A program made the translations under genes and the position numbers. A DNA stretch of 64,000 nucleotides from Lachnospiraceae bacterium (lineage in GTDB: Bacteria > Bacillota > Clostridia > Lachnospirales > Lachnospiraceae), in contig CAJTBF010000004.1 in NCBI GenBank assembly GCA_910574195.1, forward strand, positions 62,001-126,000. The letters are read 5' to 3'. The notes beneath the pieces are model-generated. The model did not search any database and had not been told where the DNA came from. It saw only the letters and a list, made by a program, of their open reading frames with translations. Positions 23,760 through 33,053 of this stretch are shown in pieces (the first letter of the stretch is position 1; each line of letters begins with the position of its first letter).

Positions 23760-25172
23760 TTACAAAAACATTAATCTTCTCCACCCGTTTCCATCATATA
23801 GGATGATCTGTATCGTATCCATACATTGTTCATACTCTTCCGTTAAAATGGTGGCTGTTACATTCCCGGCTTCGTTCTTCATCAAATCATATACTTTTTC
23901 CTCTCCCGTTTTCAGCCAGCCATAGACCACATCGGAATCCACTCTCCAGGTAATCCTCGTCAGTTTCTTTCCTTTCTCCACAACCAGGTCCTCTGCATTT
24001 AATTCAACATCCTGAATCGGATTCTCTTCTTCCCGCAGGGCGCTTTCCAATGTAGGATTTAAGTTCATCGCCTTCATACGCTCATAGTCAAAGTAATCAT
24101 TACTAATTGTATATTCCGCAGCCTCAAATACAACGCACTCCGGTTGAAAAATATTAAAATAGTACGGAAAGTCTATCACATTCTGATAATCATGCACATA
24201 AATATATTCCCCAAATCCATTCATGAAATACTTATATCCATATCCATTCATATAACTTCCCTGAAATACCAATGCACGAGGGGTTCCTTCCTTTATACGT
24301 TCCGGATTTGTATAGTAATGAAATGTAGGAAAAGCTTCATTCACTGAAAGTTCCTCCCTGTATTCCTCCGTGAGATCCTCATAGGCTGCCTTAACAGAAA
24401 TAGCCGGAACCATCTCGTCAATCGGGAATTCCGAAACAGGAAGCGTCGTCTGCCGTACCGCATCAAATATAAGATCCTTCTCTCCGTTTACATGAATCTG
24501 CGGAAGTTCTTCCTGTAAAGTCTCCAGAACCTGATTCGTTCCATAAAGAGCCCCCAGATCATTCCAGTGATTCGCGTCATATTTTTTATTAAATACCGCT
24601 TCCCCTTCCTTCGTCTTCTGCCGCAGCACTTCCGTGTTATCCACATAATGCACTCCCCGCCGGTCCAGCGCGTCCAGAAATAAGTCTACCCATTCCCGGT
24701 TATAATCCATCCCCGCCGGAATATATTCCGTCAGCACGGCAGGTTTCGCCGGATTAAACACAAACAAAAAGGGGATGTCTCTCTCCTCACAATATTCCTG
24801 CATCTTCAGAACCATATCCGCAAACACTTCATGGTACTCACTATAACATGGGTACACATTCAATCCGGCTCCAAATACATACCTTTCCTTTCCATAGACG
24901 TAAGAAGGATGTACCATTTTCCCAAAAATCCGGTCGTTTAACACCGTATAGGACAGAATCATCTTATCCCGAAACCCAATCCGGTCCTCCACATATTTTT
25001 CTATATTCCCCGTCAGATCCCCGGAAGCCATCGCTTCTTCCGAAAATGGGTTCTCAGCCAGTTTCCGGTTGTCAATCTCCGACGCCGCGTCTTTTCGAAA
25101 GTCAAATGTCAACACCGGCAATAAGATCACGATAAAAAAACTTATAATTGTCAAGACTCTCAGTATTTTCAT
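23760..25172 (-). CDS. AlgX/AlgJ-like SGNH-type protein (polysaccharide O-acylation partner)
   Basis: 470 aa with one N-terminal membrane anchor (ILRVLTIISFFIVILLPVLTF) and an extracellular domain. After a DxxNRKLAENP segment and a VEDRIGFRDKMIL motif comes YDANHWNDLGA near 200, where the D-x-x-H-W arrangement matches the catalytic signature of AlgJ/AlgX-type acetyltransferases. A SYMNG segment around residue 315 may supply the serine. These proteins receive acyl groups from a membrane MBOAT protein and transfer them to exported polymer. The neighbouring upstream gene encodes that MBOAT. Last gene of the polysaccharide operon. Confidence 0.8.
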   Translation of the reverse strand: MKILRVLTIISFFIVILLPVLTFDFRKDAASEIDNRKLAENPFSEEAMASGDLTGNIEKYVEDRIGFRDKMILSYTVLNDRIFGKMVHPSYVYGKERYVFGAGLNVYPCYSEYHEVFADMVLKMQEYCEERDIPFLFVFNPAKPAVLTEYIPAGMDYNREWVDLFLDALDRRGVHYVDNTEVLRQKTKEGEAVFNKKYDANHWNDLGALYGTNQVLETLQEELPQIHVNGEKDLIFDAVRQTTLPVSEFPIDEMVPAISVKAAYEDLTEEYREELSVNEAFPTFHYYTNPERIKEGTPRALVFQGSYMNGYGYKYFMNGFGEYIYVHDYQNVIDFPYYFNIFQPECVVFEAAEYTISNDYFDYERMKAMNLNPTLESALREEENPIQDVELNAEDLVVEKGKKLTRITWRVDSDVVYGWLKTGEEKVYDLMKNEAGNVTATILTEEYEQCMDTIQIILYDGNGWRRLMFL

Positions 25173-25189
25173 AGCTATCCTGCATCTCC

Positions 25190-26692
25190 TTAATATTGGA
25201 AATAAATAAACGGACTGTAAGTAGAATTAATCATAAACAGGACTGCAATTATAAAAAGAGACAGCAATCCAACCTCCTGTATCAAAAATCCTGCCTTTTT
25301 CCCGGAAAATCTCTCATACCATCTCTGTATTCCCGCGTTTCCCGGCAAGACCGCCCCCGCTGCTCCAATAACCGCCAGCGTAATGATCTGCGCGTCAAAA
25401 TAGTATCTCCAGGAAAAATAAATATGCTGCTGACGAAACGCTCCAAACATCAATTTCAGCCATTCCAACGATCCGGAAAACGATGGGAAACGGAAAAACT
25501 GCCAGCAGAAAAATGTAACCAGCATCGTGACAAACCACTTGCATACCGCCGGTTGTTTCTGATAAAATTTTTTCTCTTTCAGGAGACGCTCCAATATTAC
25601 CATCGCACCGTTGATTCCGCCCCAGAGAAGATAATTCCATCCGGCGCCATGCCATATCCCCGTTACAGCAAACACCACGGCTACATTACAGATGGTCCGG
25701 CGTTCTCCCCTCCGGCTTCCTCCAAGGGGAAAATAAATATATTCGCGGAACCATCGGCCCAGAGAAATATGCCAGCGTCTCCAGAATTCTGTAATGGATG
25801 TGGAGCGATACGGGAATCGAAAATTCTCCTGAAACTCGAATCCCAATAACCTTGCAAGTCCAATCGCAATGTCCGAATAACCCGAAAAGTCATAATAAAT
25901 CTGCAGCATATACAAAAACGCGATTCCCCAGCCTGTCATCACATCTGTTCCACTGACGGACACCCTGCTGATACAAAGTCCAAACTGATCCGCTAAAATC
26001 AATTTTTTGGCGAACCCGATCATCACCCGGTTTAAACCGGATACAACACCTTCACTCGTAACCACCCGTTTCTCAAGCATCGGGGCAAAATCTTTCCATA
26101 ATACAATCGGTCCTGAAATCACTTTAGGGAAGAAAGAGAGGTAAAGCATACAGTCGATAAAACTCCCCCCCCTGGTATCTCCACGGTAAATATCTACTAA
26201 ATAGGATATGGCAGAAAACGTAATAAAAGAAATACCCACAGGCGCCAGAATGGATTCTTTCACCAGGGTATCTCTTAATAAGTAATTCCAAATCGTCGTT
26301 AGTAACGACGCATATTTAAAGTGAATCAGACAAAACAGGATGAGTGAAACTGCAAAAAATAAAAGAAACGCAGATACGCGAATCTTTTTATAAACACGAT
26401 TTTCCTCTTCTTTTTTCTGTTCAAATACGGTCACATAAAATCTGCTGTTATAATGAATACAGCATCCTGCTATCCAGACTCCCAGCATATAAATCAGGAG
26501 TTTTATCACATCGTCAAAGCAGGCTCACATGTAAAACAACAGGCTCATTGCGATTAAACTCAAATCCTTGATCCGGAATTTAGCTAAAAAAGGATAGAAG
26601 ATCTTTCTTCGTTCCATTATATCGATACCGAAAAATATAAGTACCGTAATCGGAAAAAAGACAAATAGAAATATGGGGGTGGTGAAATTCAT
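25190..26692 (-). pseudogene. MBOAT O-acyltransferase (AlgI/DltB-like), interrupted by an in-frame TGA
   Basis: A 500-codon AlgI-type gene from the ATG at 26692 (GGAGA upstream). The N-terminus reads MNFTTPIFLFVFFPITVLIF, then SLLFYM, then TGA at 26525-26527 (codon 56), then ACFDDVIKLLIYML. AlgI-family proteins have Trp at this place (SLFFYAW), so this looks like TGG to TGA. The rest is intact with about ten membrane segments, FRFPYRSTSITEFWRRWHIS and the catalytic His in TGIWHGAGWNYLLWGG. Translation could restart at a GTG (26509), losing the first two helices. An in-frame G8 tract lies at 26165-26172. MBOATs move acyl groups across the membrane for polymer acylation. Confidence 0.88.
26165..26172 (-). 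repeat. Poly-G tract (G8) within the MBOAT gene, in frame
   Basis: Eight consecutive C on the plus strand, read as AGG GGG GGG AGT (Arg-Gly-Gly-Ser) in the MBOAT frame. One of only three runs of seven or more G/C in the window. Confidence 0.9.
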
Positions 26693-26763
26693 AACTGTTC
26701 TCCATTCTACTATTATCTTTAACTGATTTCTTCTGTCATTATTGTAAAATTATAAAAAGTCCC

Positions 26764-27885
26764 CTATCTTTTTGTATATCCAAATTCAAGAATATCCGCT
26801 ATTCTGGCACTTGCCAATCCATCGCCGTAGGGATTGGACGCATGAGCCATAGCATTGTATGCATTACCGTCATCAAGCAGTTCTGTAAATGCAGAATAAA
26901 TCGTCTTTTCATCCGTCCCCACAAGTTTTAAGGTTCCCGCTTCGATTCCTTCCGGTCTCTCTGTTGTATCCCGCATAACCAGAACCGGCTTTCCCAGAGA
27001 CGGAGCTTCCTCCTGAATTCCACCGGAATCCGTGAGAATCAAATGACTTGCTTTCATAAAATTATGAAAATCCAGCACTTCCAATGGCTCTATCAGATGA
27101 ATCCGCTTCTCATCCTCAAAGACAGATCGTGCCATTTCCCGAACAACCGGGTTAAGATGAATCGGATAAATCGCTTTCACATCCTTATGTTCCTCCAACA
27201 CCTGCTTAATCGCCCGGAACATATGCCGCATCGGTTCCCCCAGATTTTCCCGCCTGTGCGCGGTAATCAGAATCAACCTGGAGTCTGCCGCCCAAACAAG
27301 TTCCGGATGCGTATAATCTTCCCGTACCGTTGTCTTCAAGGCATCTATGGCCGTATTCCCTGTCACAAAAATCGTATCTTCTTTCTTCCCTTCCCGGAGA
27401 AGGTTTTCACGGCTGATTCGTGTCGGAGCAAAATTATACAAAGAAATAGTCCCTACCGCTTCCCGATTGAACTCTTCCGGATAGGGACTATAAATATTAT
27501 AAGTTCTAAGTCCGGCTTCCACATGACCGACCGGAATTTGAAGATAGAACGCTGCAAGCGCCGTCGCAAATGTGGTACTTGTATCTCCATGAACAAGAAC
27601 CACATCCGGCTGTACTTTCTCCAATACTGGTTTTATATTCATCAGAACCGATGTAGTAATATCAAACAACGTCTGCTTGTCCTTCATAATAGAAAGATCA
27701 TAATCCGGAATCACATCAAACGCTCTCAACACCTGGTCTAACATCATTCTATGCTGCCCGGTGACACAGACTATGGTTTGGATTCCCGGTCTGGATTGTA
27801 ATTCTTTTACAAGCGGACACATTTTTATTGCTTCCGGTCTTGTGCCAAAAACCAACATCACCCTTTTTCTCTTATTCTGTCGCAT
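26764..27885 (-). CDS. wecB: UDP-N-acetylglucosamine 2-epimerase (non-hydrolysing)
   Basis: 373 aa, the standard length. It has the N-terminal VMLVFGTRPEAIKMCPLV, VHGDTSTTFATALAAFY, GHVEAGLRTYNIYSPYPEEF, the UDP-binding TAHRRENLGEPM, and SDSGGIQEEAPSLGKPVLVM. This is the WecB/MnaA form, which interconverts UDP-GlcNAc and UDP-ManNAc, not the hydrolysing NeuC/LegG form. With wecC in the same locus it would supply UDP-ManNAcA for the polymer. AGAGGG precedes the ATG. Confidence 0.96.
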   Translation of the reverse strand: MRQNKRKRVMLVFGTRPEAIKMCPLVKELQSRPGIQTIVCVTGQHRMMLDQVLRAFDVIPDYDLSIMKDKQTLFDITTSVLMNIKPVLEKVQPDVVLVHGDTSTTFATALAAFYLQIPVGHVEAGLRTYNIYSPYPEEFNREAVGTISLYNFAPTRISRENLLREGKKEDTIFVTGNTAIDALKTTVREDYTHPELVWAADSRLILITAHRRENLGEPMRHMFRAIKQVLEEHKDVKAIYPIHLNPVVREMARSVFEDEKRIHLIEPLEVLDFHNFMKASHLILTDSGGIQEEAPSLGKPVLVMRDTTERPEGIEAGTLKLVGTDEKTIYSAFTELLDDGNAYNAMAHASNPYGDGLASARIADILEFGYTKR

Positions 27886-27972
27886 CTTTCCCTCTATTCC
27901 TTTCGCTTTTTATTAACTGAAAAACAACAAAAATGGTTTTCTTCTTCCAATCTTTTTCCCCTGTTTAAATAT

Positions 27973-28884
27973 TTAATCGGTTTCTACCGCGTACAACACC
28001 GTTTCTGTCCATGTTCTTGCATAATGCCTGACATAAAGTTTATAAAACGGATAATTTCTCCGGAAGAATTCAATCAGGCCAAGCATCTGCTCGTTTGTAT
28101 GATACATGCAAACCGCCACTGTGGGATGATGATTCATTATTGTTTCTTTTGCTCCCTCTAATGCCTCAAGTTCCGCGCCTTCTATGTCCATTTTAATAAA
28201 ACTGACCGCTCCCAGTCCGGAAGCGATTTCATCAATTGGCGCCGCCTGAACACGCACGCCGCCCCTCTCATCTATTTTGCTTGCATAATCCACTCCCCCG
28301 TCAAATGATAATTCTGTATTCTCCTTCCATGCAGCTTTTTTTACAATACGATATAAAAATCCGGAGTGCCTTGCCGCAATCGCAGACAATGTCTTTTCTA
28401 ATTTTATCATGTTATATTCATCCGGCTCCCAGCAGCATAACTGCAGCGACGCTCCTTTTTCGTCCCAGTTTGTCCACTTCTTCTCCAACAATAATGCTGT
28501 GTCTCCAGTAAATGCACCGCAGTCTATCAGAATTTCATTTTTCTTAAACCGTACGATTTGGGGATCGAAATATTTCTCTTCCATCGGACTTGTATACGAT
28601 AAATATTTTCGTTTCAGCGAGCACCTGTATTTTATTGCATTCAGATACACACGCTTACTTTTTTCATCCGCAAAACTTTTTACGTTCTTCTTTATGCGAA
28701 CTCGATTTTCTGTATAAAAATTACGTGTTTCCCGAAGCCTAGCCTGATTCGTATGCCTTTCCAGAAAGTCAATACACACATTAAATATTTCCGTATCTAT
28801 CAGCCATGTGATAAACCGTATCACAAATTCCAGGTGTCTGCTTCGCTGGAGCTTTCTCCAAACTGTAATCATTTTTTCTCTCAT
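27973..28884 (-). CDS. FkbM-family methyltransferase
   Basis: 303 aa from the ATG at 28884, which has GGAG six nt upstream; an open frame to 28920 lacks that. The SAM-binding core is ILIDCGAFTGDTALLLEKKW, followed by ELSFDGGVDYASKI and VSFIKMDIEGAELEALEGAK, the FkbM signature. The preceding 100 residues are a helical N-terminal region frequently seen in polysaccharide-locus members. It probably O-methylates a sugar of the surface polymer. The acceptor is unknown. Confidence 0.88.
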   Translation of the reverse strand: MREKMITVWRKLQRSRHLEFVIRFITWLIDTEIFNVCIDFLERHTNQARLRETRNFYTENRVRIKKNVKSFADEKSKRVYLNAIKYRCSLKRKYLSYTSPMEEKYFDPQIVRFKKNEILIDCGAFTGDTALLLEKKWTNWDEKGASLQLCCWEPDEYNMIKLEKTLSAIAARHSGFLYRIVKKAAWKENTELSFDGGVDYASKIDERGGVRVQAAPIDEIASGLGAVSFIKMDIEGAELEALEGAKETIMNHHPTVAVCMYHTNEQMLGLIEFFRRNYPFYKLYVRHYARTWTETVLYAVETD

Positions 28885-28989
28885 AAAAATCTCCATTCCG
28901 CTGCCAGGCCGACGGCACAAATAGTAATGAAACCTTTATAATTTCACACTAAGTTCTCCTATCCCTCTGCCCAGTGCTTTCAAATTTTT

Positions 28990-29087
28990 GTAACTATATA
29001 GCCCAGGGCTAAACAGTTACGGAATCCGGCCTGTTGAAGTTTGCCTTACGGCAAAGAGGATGTAAGTGAAGTAAATCGCATCCTCCC
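28990..29087. repeat. Cluster of three intergenic hairpins inside the polysaccharide operon
   Basis: From left: GTAACT/AGTTAC (28990-29020) enclosing AGCCC/GGGCT; TTTGCC/GGCAAA (about 29040-29056); and GAGGATG/CATCCTC (about 29057-29087). They fill the gap between the methyltransferase and the UbiA-type gene. No clear T-run follows any of them, so they may be pausing or processing structures. The first belongs to the GTAACWGTT hairpin family. Confidence 0.65.
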
Positions 29088-29096
29088 TGTCATCCG

Positions 29097-29941
29097 TCAG
29101 ATTATATCCACCATAAAACTCATCACAAACAGCCCCGCTAATACAAGCAGAACCCAACTATGTAAAATGATAATAATGGGATCTCCTGTATCTGACTTGC
29201 TCACCTCATACATATATTCCAACGCCATAATAATCCCGATCGTAGAGGCTATATAAGGAAAATATCCATTCATCCGTCCGCCTCCGATTTCGATTGTCCA
29301 TAGCACGAAAAAAATCACTCCGGAAATAAGTGTCAGCATGGCACACATGGAAAGATATGTTTCTGAATAAAGTTTGAACACATCCCGGTACGATGTGTTC
29401 AAAAGGAATTCTTTTTTTCTTTTTTCTATGGAAATATAAAGTGAAATCATCAGTACCGTAAGAAAAAGCCAGATAGACACCTTCGTACCGGACAGGATGG
29501 ATCCGTAAAAAAGGCGAAGCAGATATCCAGACGACACAATCAGAATATCTAATAAAGGCCTGTCCTTGAAACGAAAAACACTGTATCCGATATTACTCAG
29601 AATATAAATACCGAGTACAAAATAAAGCTGTATAGCGCTCCCGTCTTTCCCTCTCGAGATAAGCTCATTTAACACCCCCCCCCTACTGCAAGGACAATGC
29701 CTCCTGCAATACAGGCCTGCTTTTTCGTAATTGCACCGGAAGCAATCGGCCGTCGCTTTTTGATGGGATGCAGTTTATCTTTATCTGCATCGTATATATC
29801 ATTTATAATGTACACAAACGATGCCGCGAATCCGAAAGATATCCCTCCCAGCAATAGCCATTTCAGATCCGAAACCGTCCGGATCTCCTGGCCGAAAAAA
29901 GCCGGAAGAAAAATGATCAGATTCTTAATCCAATGTTTCAA
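29097..29941 (-). pseudogene. UbiA-type prenyltransferase (decaprenyl-P phosphoribosyltransferase-like), frameshifted at G9
   Basis: Two frames together make one membrane protein. The first (29669-29941) has KHWIKNLIIFLPAFFGQE and the Mg-diphosphate motif NDIYDADKDKLHPIKKRRPI, then ends after VGGGC. The second (29097-29675) continues NELISRGKDG through about six membrane helices with the second aspartate motif. They meet at a run of nine G (29675-29683); ten or seven G would fuse them. UbiA enzymes of this group transfer phosphoribose to a polyprenyl phosphate, giving lipid-linked pentose donors. Similarity continues 5' of the TTG at 29941 to about 29971 (KEYIRLCRL) but without an ATG, GTG or TTG there. 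Confidence 0.88.
29675..29683 (-). repeat. Poly-G tract (G9) breaking the UbiA-type gene
   Basis: Nine C on the plus strand. Read as GTA GGG GGG GGG TGT TAA it gives a stop; with G10 it reads on as GTG TTA AAT GAG into the rest of the protein. Longest homopolymeric G/C run in the window. Confidence 0.93.
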
Positions 29942-29964
29942 TCTGCATAAACGTATATATTCCT

Positions 29965-30384
29965 TTATGATTTTCGTCCCCTTCTTTCTGTACCTTTAAA
30001 AATAAGCCTGCTCAGCAGGTAGGAAATAATCACACATAATCCGGTAGACGCCCCCCATGCGGTTTCCCTCTTCCATTCCAGCCATTCCACTCCGGCATAA
30101 AGTAAACCGTTTCCGATGATCCCCAATACAACTTTAAGCAGGATAAAAAAAGATAAACTGGTTTTCACGTTTGCCTGTGAAAGAAATACACATCTTCGAT
30201 TCAAATAAAAGGCTAAAAATACCGATACCGTATAAGAAAAAACAGAGGCGGCCATATAATTCCATAAAACAACCGCATACAGCACATAGTACAGTAAGAA
30301 ATTGAACACAGTCGTACCGGCATTAAAGAATAAAAATAAGAGCAGTTCTTTATACTTCTGAAATATACGCATCACAATTTTCAT
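29965..30384 (-). CDS. GtrA-family membrane protein
   Basis: 139 aa with four membrane segments: LLLFLFFNAGTTVFNFLLYY, YMAASVFSYTVSVFLAFYLN followed by the typical RRCVF basic stretch, then FFILLKVVLGIIGNGLLYA and LCVIISYLLSRLIF. GtrA proteins are thought to flip or present polyprenyl-linked sugars. The start at 30384 overlaps the upstream glycosyltransferase stop (ATGA); the long open frame above it is a shadow. Its own stop overlaps the apparent beginning of the UbiA-type frame, so the three genes look tightly coupled. Confidence 0.88.
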   Translation of the reverse strand: MKIVMRIFQKYKELLLFLFFNAGTTVFNFLLYYVLYAVVLWNYMAASVFSYTVSVFLAFYLNRRCVFLSQANVKTSLSFFILLKVVLGIIGNGLLYAGVEWLEWKRETAWGASTGLCVIISYLLSRLIFKGTERRGRKS

Positions 30385-31409
30385 AGGTTCGGCCACAATC
30401 TGCGTAGATTCACATAGGAATACAGAATCAAAAATGCAGACTGAAGATGTACCACATCCAGCCAATACATTGTACGAATCGCTGTTTTTACAATTTTTCG
30501 TTCCTGCGGAAGTTTTTTGAATCTTAAATATGCGCACGTTTTATAATGAGGGAATAATTCTCTCAGCTTTTGTTTCATAAACCTGTGTTCTTTTCTCATG
30601 GCTGAAATCCCGACACCCGCACCGCTCTTCAACAGATGCCAGCAAAAGATTTTATACACCCAATATAAATATTCTTCTTTTCGATCAGGAAGTATCTTCT
30701 CATAGTTTTCCGCCAGATACCTTAATTCCAGTTCCGCCACCCCGCTGACAAAGCCGTTCATATAAGTATTACTTACCGAGGAAGGATTCCACACATAATT
30801 GTATCCGTCTGCTTCCGGGACATAGACAATTTCAGGCTCATTTCCCACAATACAGGCGCGTAACAACACGTCCTCCATAACCTTTCCGGATGGAATCTCC
30901 AGATGACATTCTTCCCAGAACACTTTCCTGAATAACTTTCCCCAATTCGATACCCCTTCATAAAGCGCGTTCTTTGCATCCCTGAACGTTCTTATATATC
31001 TCAAATTCCCGCAAAAATCAACACTTTTGAAACCGGAAAATACAATATCCGGCAAGGGATATTTTTTTCCTGGAAGAACCGACATCAATTTTTCTACATA
31101 GTCATAATCCAGATAATCGTCCGCATCCAAAAACATAAAATAGTCTGTGGTAACATATTTTACGGCATAATTTTTTCCTCCGCCGGGACCACGATTGGTT
31201 TTAGAATTGAAAAACCGGATTCCTGGTTCCTTTTCCATGATCTCTTCTACTATTTTCTTCGTTCCATCTGTTGAAGCATCATTATATACAATAATTTCCT
31301 GTATCCCCCTTGTCTGTAACAGGACACTCTCGATACATCTTTTAATATATGCCTCCCCGTTATATACCGATATCACAACGGAAACGGATACCGCATCATT
31401 TTTATTCAT
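30381..31409 (-). CDS. Glycosyltransferase family 2
   Basis: 342 aa from the ATG at 31409, preceded by CGGAGAG. GT-A fold: VSVVISVYNGEAYIKRCIES, IIVYNDASTDGTKKIVEE, NRGPGGGKNYAVKYV, and the nucleotide-binding FLDADDYLDYDYV, with metal-binding D-x-D near 95. Soluble, no obvious membrane anchor. It probably adds one sugar to the repeat unit or to a side chain with the coupled GtrA protein. Donor and linkage are unknown. Confidence 0.9.
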   Translation of the reverse strand: MNKNDAVSVSVVISVYNGEAYIKRCIESVLLQTRGIQEIIVYNDASTDGTKKIVEEIMEKEPGIRFFNSKTNRGPGGGKNYAVKYVTTDYFMFLDADDYLDYDYVEKLMSVLPGKKYPLPDIVFSGFKSVDFCGNLRYIRTFRDAKNALYEGVSNWGKLFRKVFWEECHLEIPSGKVMEDVLLRACIVGNEPEIVYVPEADGYNYVWNPSSVSNTYMNGFVSGVAELELRYLAENYEKILPDRKEEYLYWVYKIFCWHLLKSGAGVGISAMRKEHRFMKQKLRELFPHYKTCAYLRFKKLPQERKIVKTAIRTMYWLDVVHLQSAFLILYSYVNLRRLWPNL

Positions 31410-31504
31410 TTCTTCTCTCCGTTTTCTGCCTTTTTCACATCTGCATCCTGACAGGCCTTTTCCCTCTGTCAAATGTGAAATCTTCCTGATTACACTTCTG
31501 CCTG

Positions 31505-32995
31505 TTATGATTTACGTCCCGGGATCCACTTACAGCAACTGATTTCTTCTATCCCCGCCGCTGTAAGTATGATCTGAAATGTCATCAATGGGATAAACCG
31601 ATATCTTGTCTGTATACTGGCCGCCACTAAAAACAAGATGTAACCAAGCCAGCCAAGTGAAGAAAACAACGTCAATGCATCCCTTCTCCGAAGCGAAAAA
31701 GGCAGAATGCATAAGGAAGCGATATTTAATACAGAAAAAAGCACGCCAAGACATTCTTTATATCTCAGGAATAAATCAATCCACATATTGCTTCCATCTG
31801 TTCTGATCCAATCACAGGGATACGTGTCTGAATAAAAGAGAATCTGAAACTTCCGAAGCCAAATAGCCGGAAGCTCCTTCACATGCTCCGTCACCATTTC
31901 TTTTGCTGCTCCTTCTAACGACTGGATGGACTCTGCCAGTGTCTCCTGCTTTTCCAGTGCCTCATTGATCAACTCAGAAGCGACCTGGTCGTCCCAGATT
32001 CCCTCTTCATTCACCGAATATCCCCATAGAATATAAAAGGGAGTCGCCTGCTGCACGTCCGTCTGAATCACATCTGAAATCAAACGCTCATTCACATGTG
32101 ACAGGAACGAATTGGAAACAAAAAAGACACCGCCGTACACGAACAATAACCATGCCGTCTTTTTTATATGCATTTCATGATTCGCAAGTAAAAGAATCAG
32201 ACTACAGATCATCACAAGCAGTAATAAAACAGATAAGGGCTTAAATAAATTAACCAGTGCCGCTGCAAACGCCAGCAAAATAACAGGGACATACTTTCCC
32301 CACCCCTCGCTCTTTATTGTGACGCACTTCCCCCATAGCAGAAGGATAACCGATAAAATCATTACTGTTATATGGTCCGGTGTTGCGATAGAAGACCACA
32401 GAATTGCATGCGGAAAAAAACTGACAAACAGTAATGTAATCTTGAGACATTTTTTTGATACTGTTTCCCGCAGCAAAAAGAAAAAGCAGCTATATGTCAC
32501 AATAAGCAGAAAAAGATTCAGATAAAAAAGAACGTCCGCGTTTATGGGAAAGATGTGAAAAAGGGTCCGTGCAATCAACATGTAGGACCCCCAGGCCGGA
32601 TACAGAGAATAATATCTCTGAAAATGATCCAGCTCTTTTGTTCGTATAACATACTCTGTATATGGTCCGTTTTCCTGCAAAAATTTACAAAACTCCGTGG
32701 GCATTGCAAAATCGGAAAACGGAGCCACATTTAAAAAATAATAACAGACTGCCCGGAAAAGAATTCCCAGGATTAAGATACCGACGATGATGATATAATC
32801 TGTTCTGGATATATCCTCCTTCGTCCGGTCTTTTCTGAAATAATAGACAGCCAAAATACAACACAGTATGACGAAAACAATGCTCAAAAACAAAGACGTA
32901 CTTATTCTGAGATTTTTCATTTCACAAAGGGCGCCATAATACGCAATGATTGTAAAAACAACTATATAAAACCCATTTATCGTTTTTTTCGTCAT
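31505..32995 (-). CDS. GT-C fold membrane glycosyltransferase (PMT/GT39-like)
   Basis: 496 aa from the ATG at 32995 (GGAGAGCAGGAA upstream). About ten to twelve membrane helices. The first extracytoplasmic loop holds acidic residues (NVAPFSDFAMPTEFCKFL), the position where GT-C transferases keep catalytic Asp, followed by YYSLYPAWGSYMLI. A larger external domain occurs after residue 350. GT-C enzymes use polyprenyl-phosphate sugars outside the membrane. With GtrA and the UbiA-type protein next door, modification of the polymer with a lipid-linked pentose or hexose is a reasonable inference. Confidence 0.75.
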   Translation of the reverse strand: MTKKTINGFYIVVFTIIAYYGALCEMKNLRISTSLFLSIVFVILCCILAVYYFRKDRTKEDISRTDYIIIVGILILGILFRAVCYYFLNVAPFSDFAMPTEFCKFLQENGPYTEYVIRTKELDHFQRYYSLYPAWGSYMLIARTLFHIFPINADVLFYLNLFLLIVTYSCFFFLLRETVSKKCLKITLLFVSFFPHAILWSSIATPDHITVMILSVILLLWGKCVTIKSEGWGKYVPVILLAFAAALVNLFKPLSVLLLLVMICSLILLLANHEMHIKKTAWLLFVYGGVFFVSNSFLSHVNERLISDVIQTDVQQATPFYILWGYSVNEEGIWDDQVASELINEALEKQETLAESIQSLEGAAKEMVTEHVKELPAIWLRKFQILFYSDTYPCDWIRTDGSNMWIDLFLRYKECLGVLFSVLNIASLCILPFSLRRRDALTLFSSLGWLGYILFLVAASIQTRYRFIPLMTFQIILTAAGIEEISCCKWIPGRKS

Positions 32996-33053
32996 TTCCT
33001 GCTCTCCTGATCTGTTCCCTTTTTTCGGATGGAATATTTTCAAAGAAAATGAT

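Noticed and set aside
30384-30537. N-terminal extension of the GtrA protein
   Set aside because: It lies inside the upstream glycosyltransferase gene; the ATG overlapping that gene's stop begins right at the GtrA domain.
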